From the NCBI RefSeq assembly GCF_042666235.1, contig NZ_JBHTFQ010000009.1, positions 62,001-126,000 of the forward strand: DNA of 64,000 nt, read 5' to 3'. The notes beneath the pieces were generated by a model. That model searched no databases. It had not been told where the DNA came from and saw only the letters and a program-made list of their open reading frames with translations. The stretch comes from Halodurantibacterium daqingensis (GTDB lineage Bacteria; Pseudomonadota; Alphaproteobacteria; Rhodobacterales; Rhodobacteraceae). Positions 7,382-15,641 of the stretch are shown one piece after another. The translations under genes and the position numbers were made by a program. Every line of letters starts with the position of its first letter. The stretch's first letter is position 1.

Positions 7382-7834
7382 GAAGGCTCTCCTTGTCTGT
7401 GTCGCGCTGTTGGTAGCCGATTCACCCGGCTCTGTCACGCATCTCTGGCATCCATTGCGGGTGCGACTGACGCAGGCTGTCCAGCTCCGGGCACGCAAAG
7501 CCAAAAGGCCCCGCCGGTGAGGAGCGGGGCCGATCGTCATCAAAAGCATTCGTTTCCAGGACTGCCTGAAAAGGCTTTCGTTTCAATTTCGCCTTGTTCC
7601 GACTTTGCCCTGCCGAACCCCATCGGGGCGAGCAGAGCCGGAGTCCGAACGCGGCTTGGGAAGAGAATAGCCGATGCCCGCCCCGCCGGTGGCAGCTAAG
7701 CCGTATGGCACATGATGGCCGAAGGACACAGAGGCATACTTTCTGATGCCATACCGGATTACCGGTGCATCTTGTCGTGCAGGGCCGAGGCGTTCAAGCG
7801 CGCTGCGATGTGCTCTTGGATGCGGACGGGCGGC
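7382..7834. other. 453-base intergenic region with a leftward terminator; possible small RNA
   Basis: No protein gene can be supported here. Bases 7382-7500 should hold the promoter of the COX subunit IV gene. A terminator-like hairpin at 7507-7531 points left, although the nearest leftward gene upstream of it ends about 300 bases away at 7835. Between the two lie short inverted repeats, such as GGCAT/ATGCC near 7732-7749. A leftward non-coding transcript ending at the hairpin would explain the layout. I recognise no known RNA family such as tRNA, SRP RNA, RNase P RNA or tmRNA. Confidence 0.5.
7507..7531 (-). terminator. Rho-independent terminator (leftward)
   Basis: On the minus strand an 8-bp perfect G/C stem (GGCCCCGC/GCGGGGCC) with a 9-base loop is followed by TTTTGGCTTT. 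The polarity fits a leftward transcript entering from above 7531. Confidence 0.7.
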
Positions 7835-8875
7835 TCATGCCTTCACCTGCCAGCGCCATGCGCCATCCGCCCCGTCAGAGCGGGTGGCAAGCCCCTGCGC
7901 TGTCAGGTGGTTCAGGTGTGCTACGGCTTCGGCCAGTGCCAGCCCGTATTCGCCGTCGCCGATCTGCCGCTTGAACAGCGGTGCAAAGCACTCGGTGGCG
8001 CTGCGCGGTTCCTGCAGGAAGTTCAGCAGGCGCCCCAGCGCGCCGTGATGGTTCTGGATCAATTGTTCAAGGCGATGTGGCAGGCCCGTGTAGGGCAGCT
8101 TGTGACCGGGCAGGACAAGGTGATCTTCCTGCGCGAGGGTGGCGAGTGCCGTGCAACTGTCCAGCCAGTCCTGTACCGGATCCGCCTCGGGCTCGGACGC
8201 ATATACCCCCAGGTTCGGCGAGATGGAGCCAAGCAACTGGTCGCCGCCCAGCACAAGGTTGCAGTCGCGCGACCACAGGGTGACGTGATCGGGCGCATGG
8301 CCCCCGCCCAAGTGCAGATCCCAGTCGCGCCCGCCCGCCCGCAGACGCCCGCCGCCTTGCAGCCGGCGAAAGCCCAGGGGCAACGGCGCAATGCTGTCGG
8401 CATAGTTCAGCGGCCGGTCCTCGGCGCGACGGGCGAGGAGGGCGCCATCCATGCCGGCCTGCCGCCAGAAGGCCAGGGTTTCCGGCGTCGGGCGGTCCTG
8501 CACGTCAAGGCTCAGCATGCGCGCGTAAAGCCAGGCGGTGCGGCTGGCCAGCAGCGTCGCGCCGCGGTTCTGGAACCAGCCCGCGAGACCGATGTGATCG
8601 GGGTGGTGATGGGTAACGATGACGCGGGTGACGGGACGGCCCGCCAGCGGGCCGTCCAGCAGCCTGTCCCAGATCGCGCGGCTGCGACGGGTATCAAGGC
8701 CGGTGTCGACAATGGTCCAGCCGTCGTCGCCATCGTCGAGCGCATAGACATTCACATGATCAAGACGCATCGGCAAGGGCAGGCGCATCCACAGCACCCC
8801 CTCGGCGACCTCGATCGCCTCACCCTCGCCGGGCGGGAGATTCCAGGGCGTGCGGATGCCGCCTGTATCCTTCAT
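7835..8875 (-). CDS. MBL-fold metallo-hydrolase
   Basis: A 346-residue metallo-beta-lactamase-fold hydrolase. The metal-binding signature THHHPDHIG is at residues 88-95, with further ligand motifs GGGHAPDH, GGDQLL and LPGHKLPY downstream, so the binuclear site looks complete. A helical C-terminal extension of about 80 residues follows, as in glyoxalase-II/LACTB2-like hydrolases. The start overlaps the stop of the acyl-CoA dehydrogenase as ATGA, indicating coupling. A thioester or lactone substrate linked to acyl-CoA breakdown is plausible from context but not shown. Confidence 0.88.
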   Translation of the reverse strand: MKDTGGIRTPWNLPPGEGEAIEVAEGVLWMRLPLPMRLDHVNVYALDDGDDGWTIVDTGLDTRRSRAIWDRLLDGPLAGRPVTRVIVTHHHPDHIGLAGWFQNRGATLLASRTAWLYARMLSLDVQDRPTPETLAFWRQAGMDGALLARRAEDRPLNYADSIAPLPLGFRRLQGGGRLRAGGRDWDLHLGGGHAPDHVTLWSRDCNLVLGGDQLLGSISPNLGVYASEPEADPVQDWLDSCTALATLAQEDHLVLPGHKLPYTGLPHRLEQLIQNHHGALGRLLNFLQEPRSATECFAPLFKRQIGDGEYGLALAEAVAHLNHLTAQGLATRSDGADGAWRWQVKA

Positions 8876-10587
8876 GCGCTCAGATCTTCCGGTGCAAGTG
8901 CGTAAAGCCCGGCCGCGCCTTCGCGCAGCTGTGCCAGAAGCGAGGCATGTTCCGGCAGGATGCGCTTGATGAAGAACCGCGCAAGTTCGGTGCGTTTGCC
9001 GGCCGTATCTTCCGCCATCGCTGCCCGAAGGTGATAATGTGCCCCAAGCACCCGCGCGAAGGCGCGCAGGAAGGGGACGGCCCCGGCAAAGCGGTCGGTC
9101 ATGTCCTGCGAGATCAGAAGCTCCGTCGCCTCGCGCAGGGTTTCGGCCGCGGCCCAGGTGGCGCCGGCCATCTGCGGGAAGCGCGCACGGGCGGCCTCGG
9201 CCTGTTTCTCGATCTCTTCCAGCAGGCGGAAGGCCGCTTCTCCCCCGTCCATCATCTTGCGTCCGACAAGATCCATCGCCTGTATGCCGTTCGTGCCCTC
9301 ATAGATCGCGGTGACGCGCACGTCGCGCAGGAACTGGGCCGCGCCGGTTTCCTCGATGAAGCCCATGCCGCCGTGAACCTGAATGCCGGCCTGGGCAACC
9401 TCGATGCCGATATCGGTACCATGCGCCTTGGCAATAGGGGTCAGAAGGGCAGCGCGGGCCTGCCAGTCGTCCTCGCCGGTGGCATGGGCCATGTCGATCG
9501 CGGCGGCACAGGCAAGGCCGATGGCGCGCGCCGCGAACACTTCAGCCCGCATCGCGATCAGCGTTCGCCGCACATCGGGGTGGTCGATGATCGTGCCGCG
9601 ACCGCCCTCGATCGGGGTGCGGCCCTGGCGTCGGTCAAGCGCATAGGCCACGGCATGTTGCAGCGCCGCCTCGGCCACGCCCACGCCCTGCATCCCGACG
9701 CCCAGCCGCGCGTTGTTCATCATGGTGAACATGGCGGCCATCCCCTTGTGCGGCGCGCCGACCAGCCAGCCCGTGGCGCCGTCGTATTCCATGACGGCGG
9801 TGGGGCTGCCGTGCATGCCCAGCTTGTGTTCAAGGCTGACCACCCGCAGGCTGTTGGCCCCGCCCGGATTGCCATCGGCATCGGGCAGATACTTCGGGAC
9901 CATGAACAGGCTGATCCCGCGGGTGCCGGGGGCGGCATCGGGCAGACGCGCAAGCACAAGGTGGCAGACATTCTCGGAAAAGTCATTGTCGCCCCAGGTG
10001 ATATAGATCTTCTGGCCGGTGATGGCATAGCTGCCGTCGTCGTTCGGCTCGGCGCGGGTGCGCAGCGCGCCCACATCGCTGCCCGCCTGCGGTTCGGTCA
10101 GGTTCATCGTGCCGCACCAGACGCCCGAGATCAGCTTGGGCAGGTAAAGCGCCTGCATCTTGGCATCCGCGTGGTTTTCCAGCGCCTCGATCTGGCCCTG
10201 TGACATCAGGGGATTGAGTTGCAGTGACAGGCAGGCGCCGGCCATCATCTCGTTCACGGCCGTCGCGATGGTCATCGGCAGGCCCATGCCGCCGGCCTCC
10301 GGGCGGGCCGCCATGCCGATCCAGCCGCCTTCGGCGATGGCGCGATACCCTTCGGCGAAACCCGGGCTTGTGCGCACCACCCCGTTTTCCAGCCTGGCCG
10401 GGTGCAGGTCGCCCGCGCGTTGCAGGGGCGCCAGCACCTCGTCGCAAAGCCGCCCCGCCTCGGCAAGGATCGCGTCGGTCAGGTCGGGGGTTGCTTCGGC
10501 ATAGCGGGCCGTGTCGCGCACGGCCTCAAGGCCCACGACATGATCGAAAAGAAAGCGGTAATCCGCAACCGGCGCGCGATAGGCCAT
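8872..10587 (-). CDS. Acyl-CoA dehydrogenase, DmdC-like long type
   Basis: A 571-residue FAD-dependent acyl-CoA dehydrogenase. The N-terminus (MAYRAPVADYRFLFDHVVG) and the extra C-terminal domain are those of the long subfamily that includes 3-methylmercaptopropionyl-CoA dehydrogenase (DmdC). The likely catalytic base is Glu430 in IYEGTNGIQ. The flavin and substrate segments TEPQAGSDVG and QVHGGMGF are intact. The start at 10587 has GGAGGACAGG immediately upstream. It overlaps the downstream MBL hydrolase (ATGA). Subfamily members oxidise different acyl-CoAs, and sequence alone does not decide between methylthio-propionyl-CoA and ordinary fatty acyl-CoA. The divergent promoter region carries a perfect inverted repeat. 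Confidence 0.9.
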   Translation of the reverse strand: MAYRAPVADYRFLFDHVVGLEAVRDTARYAEATPDLTDAILAEAGRLCDEVLAPLQRAGDLHPARLENGVVRTSPGFAEGYRAIAEGGWIGMAARPEAGGMGLPMTIATAVNEMMAGACLSLQLNPLMSQGQIEALENHADAKMQALYLPKLISGVWCGTMNLTEPQAGSDVGALRTRAEPNDDGSYAITGQKIYITWGDNDFSENVCHLVLARLPDAAPGTRGISLFMVPKYLPDADGNPGGANSLRVVSLEHKLGMHGSPTAVMEYDGATGWLVGAPHKGMAAMFTMMNNARLGVGMQGVGVAEAALQHAVAYALDRRQGRTPIEGGRGTIIDHPDVRRTLIAMRAEVFAARAIGLACAAAIDMAHATGEDDWQARAALLTPIAKAHGTDIGIEVAQAGIQVHGGMGFIEETGAAQFLRDVRVTAIYEGTNGIQAMDLVGRKMMDGGEAAFRLLEEIEKQAEAARARFPQMAGATWAAAETLREATELLISQDMTDRFAGAVPFLRAFARVLGAHYHLRAAMAEDTAGKRTELARFFIKRILPEHASLLAQLREGAAGLYALAPEDLSA

Positions 10588-10655
10588 CCTGTCCTCCCAT
10601 GTGCGCGCCTTGGCAAGGTCGCGTGGCGCGCGTATGTCAGAGGCATAATGCGCAA

Positions 10656-10673
10656 CTTTGCCCGCAGGCAAAG
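10656..10673. promoter_or_regulatory. Perfect inverted repeat in the divergent promoter region
   Basis: CTTTGCC-CGCA-GGCAAAG is an exact 7-bp inverted repeat with a 4-base centre, lying between the acyl-CoA dehydrogenase and Sua5 genes. Its size suits a dimeric repressor such as a TetR-type protein, or a short hairpin. No regulator gene is adjacent. Confidence 0.35.
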
Positions 10674-10700
10674 ACCCAATCAAGGAAACGCTGCGTCAGA

Positions 10701-11663
10701 ATGGAACCGCTGGATACCCAGATCCTGCCCCCCGACGATGAGGGGCTGCACCGCGCGGTGCAGATCCTGCGCGGCGGCGGCCTTGTCGCCTTTCCGACCG
10801 AGACGGTCTACGGCCTCGGCGCGGATGCGCGTGACGATCAGGCGGTCGCCGGGATCTATGCCGCCAAGGGGCGCCCGGACTTCAACCCGCTGATCGTTCA
10901 TGTCGCCGACGTGGCGACGGCAAGACGGTTCGCGCGCTTTTCCCCCGAGGCCGAGCGTCTGGCAGCGGCCTTCTGGCCCGGTCCGTTGACGCTGGTTCTG
11001 CCGCTGCGCGACGATGCCGGGCTTTCCCCGCGCGTAACGGCGGGGCTGACGAGTGTCGCGCTGCGGGTGCCGGCGCATCCGGTGGCGCAGGCGTTGCTTC
11101 GTGCATATGACGGCCCGCTTGCGGCGCCCTCGGCCAACCCGTCCGGCCGTGTCAGCCCGACCTGCGCCGCGCATGTGGCCGAGGGGCTTGGCGGTCGGAT
11201 CCATGCCATTGTGGAGGGCGGCGACTGCCCCGTCGGCGTGGAGAGTACCATCGTGGAGCTGCTCGACCGGCCCGTGCTGTTGCGCCCTGGCGGCGTCCCG
11301 CATGAGGTGCTTGAAGCCTGTCTTGGCCATCCCCTTGCCGCGCTGGGCGACGAGGTTGCCCAGCCAAGCGCGCCGGGCCAGCTTGCCTCTCATTACGCCC
11401 CCGGCGCATGCGTGCGCCTTGGTGTCACCCGGCCCGAGGCGGATGAGGTGTGGATCGGCTTCGGTCCGGCCTCGGCGACAGCGCCTTTCAACCTGTCACC
11501 GACGGGCGACCTTACCGAGGCCGCCGCCCGGCTGTTCGCGCTGTTGCGCGCGGCGGATGCTGCGGCAGCGCAGGGCCGCATCGCTGTGGCGCCGGTTCCG
11601 CAGCACGGCCTGGGGCGGGCGATCAACGACCGTCTGCGCCGCGCCGCCGCGCCGCGGCCCTGA
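10701..11663 (+). CDS. L-threonylcarbamoyladenylate synthase (Sua5/YrdC)
   Basis: A 320-residue long-form Sua5. It makes threonylcarbamoyl-AMP for the universal t6A37 tRNA modification. The YrdC domain (about residues 10-205) shows FPTETVYGLGADA, KGRPDFNPLIVHV and SANPSGRVSPT, the conserved nucleotide, threonine and tRNA-binding segments. The C-terminal Sua5 domain (about 225-318) follows a linker beginning PSAPGQLASHYAP. An AAGGAAA element lies 12 bases before the ATG at 10701, a little far. It is the first gene of a rightward run with pgsA and moaDE. Confidence 0.93.
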   Translation: MEPLDTQILPPDDEGLHRAVQILRGGGLVAFPTETVYGLGADARDDQAVAGIYAAKGRPDFNPLIVHVADVATARRFARFSPEAERLAAAFWPGPLTLVLPLRDDAGLSPRVTAGLTSVALRVPAHPVAQALLRAYDGPLAAPSANPSGRVSPTCAAHVAEGLGGRIHAIVEGGDCPVGVESTIVELLDRPVLLRPGGVPHEVLEACLGHPLAALGDEVAQPSAPGQLASHYAPGACVRLGVTRPEADEVWIGFGPASATAPFNLSPTGDLTEAAARLFALLRAADAAAAQGRIAVAPVPQHGLGRAINDRLRRAAAPRP

Positions 11664-11724
11664 AGGCCACGCGACATGCGAAACCGCTTTCCCCCCGCTG
11701 CCGATCTGCACTAAGGATGGCTTC

Positions 11725-12393
11725 ATGACCTGGACCGTGCCGAACATCCTGACCGTCCTGCGCCTTCTGGCCGCGCCGGGTCTTGCCGTGATGTTCCTGT
11801 ATTTTGCGCGGCCGCTTGCCGACTGGTTTGCGCTGGTGCTGTTTCTGGGCGCTGCGATCACCGATTTCATCGACGGCTATCTGGCCCGGGCGTGGCAGCA
11901 GGAATCCCGGCTGGGCGCGATGCTGGATCCGATTGCCGACAAGGCGATGGTGGTCATCGCCCTTCTGGTGATCGTCTCGCAATCGGGGCTGAGCCCCTGG
12001 CTGATCCTGCCTGCCACGATCATCCTGTTTCGGGAAATCTTCGTGTCGGGCCTGCGCGAATTTCTGGGCAGCCAGGCCGGGCTGCTCAAGGTCACGCGGC
12101 TGGCCAAGTGGAAGACAACGGCGCAGATGGTGGCCATCGCAGTGCTGTTTTCAACCGGCATCTTCGAACATCATTTCGTGGCGCGCGTGCAGGGCCTTGA
12201 GGGGCCGGTGATCGATGCGATCCTTGCCGGCGAAATTGCAGATCTGGGCGGCGTGCGATTGCGCTACAATGCGATGATGGCCAGCCAGGTGCTTGGCATC
12301 GGCCTGCTGATGGTGGCGGCGCTTCTGACCCTGGTGACCGGCTGGGACTATTTCCGCAAGGCGCTGCCGCTTCTGAAGGAGGATCGCGCATGA
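11725..12393 (+). CDS. pgsA: CDP-diacylglycerol-glycerol-3-phosphate 3-phosphatidyltransferase
   Basis: A 222-residue membrane enzyme that transfers phosphatidyl from CDP-DAG to glycerol-3-phosphate, the committed step to phosphatidylglycerol and cardiolipin. The CDP-alcohol phosphotransferase signature DGxxAR...G...D...D is complete (D50, G51, A54, R55, G64, D68, D72). Several hydrophobic helices are present. The ATG at 11725 has AAGGATGG six bases upstream. The last bases overlap the moaD start (ATGA), so moaD is translationally coupled, an arrangement I associate with Rhodobacter-like genomes. Confidence 0.94.
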   Translation: MTWTVPNILTVLRLLAAPGLAVMFLYFARPLADWFALVLFLGAAITDFIDGYLARAWQQESRLGAMLDPIADKAMVVIALLVIVSQSGLSPWLILPATIILFREIFVSGLREFLGSQAGLLKVTRLAKWKTTAQMVAIAVLFSTGIFEHHFVARVQGLEGPVIDAILAGEIADLGGVRLRYNAMMASQVLGIGLLMVAALLTLVTGWDYFRKALPLLKEDRA

Positions 12394-12641
12394 GTGTGGA
12401 TGTTCTCTATTTCGCCTGGGTGCGGGAACGGATCGGCCTGCCCCGCGAGCGGGTCGAGACGACGGCTGCCACCGTGGCCGACCTTGTCGCCGAGCTGATG
12501 CAGCGCGAGGAACGCTACGCCGCGGCCTTTGCCGACCTGTCGGCGCTGCGCGTCGCCGTGGATCAGGAACTGAGCGATTTTTCCGCCTCGCTTGAAGGGG
12601 TGCGGGAAGTTGCCATCTTCCCGCCTATGACCGGTGGCTGA
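12390..12641 (+). CDS. moaD: Molybdopterin synthase sulfur-carrier (small) subunit
   Basis: An 83-residue ubiquitin-like protein ending in the diagnostic Gly-Gly (PPMTGG). This terminus is adenylated by MoeB and carries the thiocarboxylate sulfur for the dithiolene of molybdopterin. The beta-grasp core and the hydrophobic VREVAIFPP just before the tail fit the family. The start overlaps the pgsA stop by four bases, and the stop lies just ahead of or inside moaE, giving a coupled moaD-moaE pair. Confidence 0.95.
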   Translation: MSVDVLYFAWVRERIGLPRERVETTAATVADLVAELMQREERYAAAFADLSALRVAVDQELSDFSASLEGVREVAIFPPMTGG

Positions 12642-12642
12642 G

Positions 12643-13083
12643 ATGGGGGTACGCGTCCAGTCCGAGCCCTTCGACCTGGGTGCCGAAGCAACGGCCTTCG
12701 CCGCCGGCCGCAGCGATGCTGGGGCGATCGTCACCTTCACCGGCATCGTCCGTGATGTCGAGGGCGGGCTTCTCCGCATGGAGATCGAGCACTATCCAGG
12801 CATGACCGAGGCCGCCATCGCCGCCATCCGCGCCGAAGCCATGACGCGCTGGTCGCTGGCGGACTGCCTGGTGATCCATCGCCACGGATCCCTCGCCCCT
12901 GGCGCGCCGATCATGATGGTGGCCACAGCCGCAGCGCACCGTGCCGATGCCTTTGCTGCGGCCGAATTCCTGATGGATTACCTCAAGTCCCGCGCTCCGT
13001 TCTGGAAGAAGGAAATCACCCGGGGCGGCGCGTCATGGGTGGCGGCGCGCGAGGCCGACGAGGAAGCGCTGGATCGCTGGTAG
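12643..13083 (+). CDS. moaE: Molybdopterin synthase catalytic (large) subunit
   Basis: A 146-residue MoaE that, with two MoaD, converts precursor Z (cPMP) to molybdopterin. Conserved segments are GAIVTFTGIVRD near the N-terminus, MEIEHYPGM, and the catalytic lysine stretch LKSRAPFWKKE. The ATG at 12643 gives the usual MoaE N-terminus (MGVRVQSEPFDLG). A GTG at 12634 is an alternative that would overlap moaD by eight bases. Length is normal. Confidence 0.94.
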   Translation: MGVRVQSEPFDLGAEATAFAAGRSDAGAIVTFTGIVRDVEGGLLRMEIEHYPGMTEAAIAAIRAEAMTRWSLADCLVIHRHGSLAPGAPIMMVATAAAHRADAFAAAEFLMDYLKSRAPFWKKEITRGGASWVAAREADEEALDRW

Positions 13084-13255
13084 GCGGTGGGACAGATGAT
13101 CCTGCGGTGCCGGCCAGCGTGATCCCCTGTCTGGCCCGGGTCGGCGGCATAACCACCGATCCGGTGAAACTGACATGCGTGATATCTGCTGACCGTCGTC
13201 GGCACTTGTGCAGGGCCGCGACGGGGGCAGAAACCCGAACGCGGCCGGGCCGGGA

Positions 13256-13591
13256 TCAGGCCGTGCGTGTCTCCTGACGGCTGTCCAGTTCGCTGCGCAG
13301 CCGTTCCACCTCGCTCCGGGCATTGCGCAGGCCTTCCATGGCCGCGCGGAGCTCGGCTTCGGTCTGGGCAAGCTGATTGGTCAGTTCCGCCTCGCGCTGC
13401 TGAAGATAGGTGATCGCCTCGTCACGGCTTTCTTCGGCATCGTGCAGCGATCGCGCCATCCGATCCAGTTCATCCAGATCCTTCACGCTGACGCGCGTGA
13501 AACGGTGCAGAAGCCAATAGGCGAACCAGCCCGCGGCAAAGGCCACGAACAGGATGATGGCGGTGACGGCGATGAATTCGGTTCGGTTCAT
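13256..13591 (-). CDS. Single-pass membrane protein with coiled coil
   Basis: A 111-residue protein. Residues 5-27 form a transmembrane helix (FIAVTAIILFVAFAAGWFAY), and the rest is a long, charged helical region rich in Glu, Arg and Ala heptads (about 45-105), probably a coiled coil. The ATG at 13591 is preferred over a TTG eight codons upstream. No enzymatic motif is present. Similar small anchored coiled-coil proteins are common in Rhodobacteraceae and function is unassigned. It lies 75 bases downstream of the OmpA-like gene, with a short hairpin between them at 13623-13637. Confidence 0.65.
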   Translation of the reverse strand: MNRTEFIAVTAIILFVAFAAGWFAYWLLHRFTRVSVKDLDELDRMARSLHDAEESRDEAITYLQQREAELTNQLAQTEAELRAAMEGLRNARSEVERLRSELDSRQETRTA

Positions 13592-13666
13592 GACTCTGCC
13601 CTGCTTGCGCCGCAACCTTAAATCGGCCTGTGGCCGACGGAAACCACCTTGAAGGCCTTTCGGCCG

Positions 13667-15583
13667 TTAATCGTCGCTTTCGGGGCGATGACGGGGACGG
13701 GGGGTACCCTCGCCGGCTTGCTCGGCAACCACCTCGATCTCGCTTTCATCCAGATCTGGCGCGGACTCTTCGGCGCCGATCAGCTTGAACTCGATGCGGC
13801 GGTTGGCCTCGCGTCCCGCTTCGGTGCCGTTGTCGGCTACCGGCTCGGCTGGCCCATAGCCGCGTGCCGTCAGTTGCGACACCGGCACCCGCCGCGCCCG
13901 CAGCGCCTCGACCACCGCCTGTGCGCGCTGCTGGCTCAGCCGCAGGTTCATTTCCTCGCGGCCCTGGCTGTCGGTGTGGCCACCGATCTCCATCGGCACA
14001 TCCATGCAGTCGCGGATCACATCGGCGATATTGTCCAGCACGCGCCGCGCTGCGGGGTCCATGTTGGCGCTGCCGGGGGAAAAGCTGATCTTCTGTTCCC
14101 GCAGATGCGCATTGATCTGCGCCACGCATTCCTGCGGAGAGGGCAGTCCGGCCACCGGATCAAGGCTTTCGTCATAGGTGACGCTGATGCGGTAATCCTT
14201 GCCCTGGCCAAGCTTGTCCGAAAGAATGCGCGAAATCGTGCCGCGGGCCTCGCGGTTGCCGGTGGTGCCGCGGATCTCGACGAGGTCAGGGCGCACGGTT
14301 GCCTGGCCCGTGTGCAGCTCTCCCAGGGCTTCAAGCGCGCTCAGCACGCGGATCGGCCAGCCATCGGGAAGGTCCGGATCAAAGCGGGTCGCGGTATGGA
14401 CGGCCTCGCCGCCGAAGCGGGCCCGGGCATAGCTGTCGACGGCGGCGCGCATCCGTTCATCGCCAAGCCGGCCACGCAGTTGCACGCGCCCATCCTCGCC
14501 CAAGGTGGCAGTGAATTCGACCGGCCCCTCCAGGGTGCGCGGGGCTTCGGGTTTTTCCGGCAGGACCGCCTGAAGCGAGAACACATCAGGCAGCGCGGTC
14601 TGCAGTTCACCCACCACATGGTCAAACCGCGCCTGCGCCACATCCTCTCCGGCAATCAGCGACACGTCCGTGTCTGAAAAGCTGATCGTCGCATGGCCCA
14701 GTTCGGCGGCCGCGGCGATGCCAAGGCTCACAGCTTCCGCCCAGGCCGGCGACGGAACGCCAAGACCTACGGTGCAGGTCACCGCGCCTTCGACGCCCGC
14801 GGCGGCGCCGGCATTGATGATGCGCGCCCGCGCCCGGTCGCTGTCGGCGGAACAGGCGTCAAACCGGGCTCCCTCGTCATCCACGACAAAGCGCAGCGTG
14901 AAGGGCGCTATCACCGGCCGCGGCGCCGATATGGCAAGCGCCAGATGAAGCCCCGCAGGCGCCATCCGCGTCAGTTCCGTCTCGATCCGCCGCTTCTCGG
15001 TGGCACTGTCGCTGAGCGCTGTCACCGCCACCCGATCGGCCGTCACCGAGATCTTGGAGCGCGGCAGCATGCGCAACGCCTCGATCCCGAAGGAAAGGGC
15101 GCCTTCCCATCCGTCGGGAACCGGATAATCGGCGCTTTCCAGCATGTCGATCACGCGCGCTTCGGGGGCAAGGCCGGTGATGGTGTCGGCGATGCCGGCA
15201 TCCCCGTCCGCGGCGGGAACAAGCCCGATCAGCTGCACGCCATCGTCGTTGCGCAAGATCTCAAGCTGAAACTGCGGCGCCTCGATCACGGCGGCGGCGG
15301 CGACGGTCATGTGATCGATCAGCCGCGCGGAATCCACCACTTCGCCGCCGATTGTCAGTGCGCGAAAGCGCATCGCCTCGGTCGCGGCCTCGCCGCTGAG
15401 GGTGACCTGGAGGCCGTCGGTCGCGACATCCACCCACTCATAGCCGGCAGTGTGCAGCGCCTCGGTGACGGCCGTGGCCGAACGGTTCTCGATCGTTGTC
15501 ACCGCCCAAAGCGCGCCGGCAAAGCAAAGCCCTGCCGCGCTGGCAAAGGCCGTGACCGCAATCAGGCGCTGTTTGTGACGCAT
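13667..15583 (-). CDS. OmpA-family protein with BON-like repeats
   Basis: A 638-residue exported protein. The N-terminus has a basic stretch and a hydrophobic segment (about residues 7-27), a signal peptide or anchor. The central 450 residues contain repeated alpha/beta units resembling BON (OsmY-like) domains. The C-terminal OmpA/MotB peptidoglycan-binding domain (about 490-610) shows GHTDSQGREEMNLRLSQQRA and ARGYGPAEPV, with the Asp and Arg used to bind diaminopimelate. The very C-terminus is a polar tail. It probably links the inner membrane to peptidoglycan, as in mycobacterial ArfA-like proteins; its specific role is unknown. Confidence 0.85.
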   Translation of the reverse strand: MRHKQRLIAVTAFASAAGLCFAGALWAVTTIENRSATAVTEALHTAGYEWVDVATDGLQVTLSGEAATEAMRFRALTIGGEVVDSARLIDHMTVAAAAVIEAPQFQLEILRNDDGVQLIGLVPAADGDAGIADTITGLAPEARVIDMLESADYPVPDGWEGALSFGIEALRMLPRSKISVTADRVAVTALSDSATEKRRIETELTRMAPAGLHLALAISAPRPVIAPFTLRFVVDDEGARFDACSADSDRARARIINAGAAAGVEGAVTCTVGLGVPSPAWAEAVSLGIAAAAELGHATISFSDTDVSLIAGEDVAQARFDHVVGELQTALPDVFSLQAVLPEKPEAPRTLEGPVEFTATLGEDGRVQLRGRLGDERMRAAVDSYARARFGGEAVHTATRFDPDLPDGWPIRVLSALEALGELHTGQATVRPDLVEIRGTTGNREARGTISRILSDKLGQGKDYRISVTYDESLDPVAGLPSPQECVAQINAHLREQKISFSPGSANMDPAARRVLDNIADVIRDCMDVPMEIGGHTDSQGREEMNLRLSQQRAQAVVEALRARRVPVSQLTARGYGPAEPVADNGTEAGREANRRIEFKLIGAEESAPDLDESEIEVVAEQAGEGTPRPRHRPESDD

Positions 15584-15641
15584 CCGGTGTCATCCTCGTC
15601 TTGTTCGGCCCTTTCCTAGGCGGCGCCCCCGGGGGGATCAA

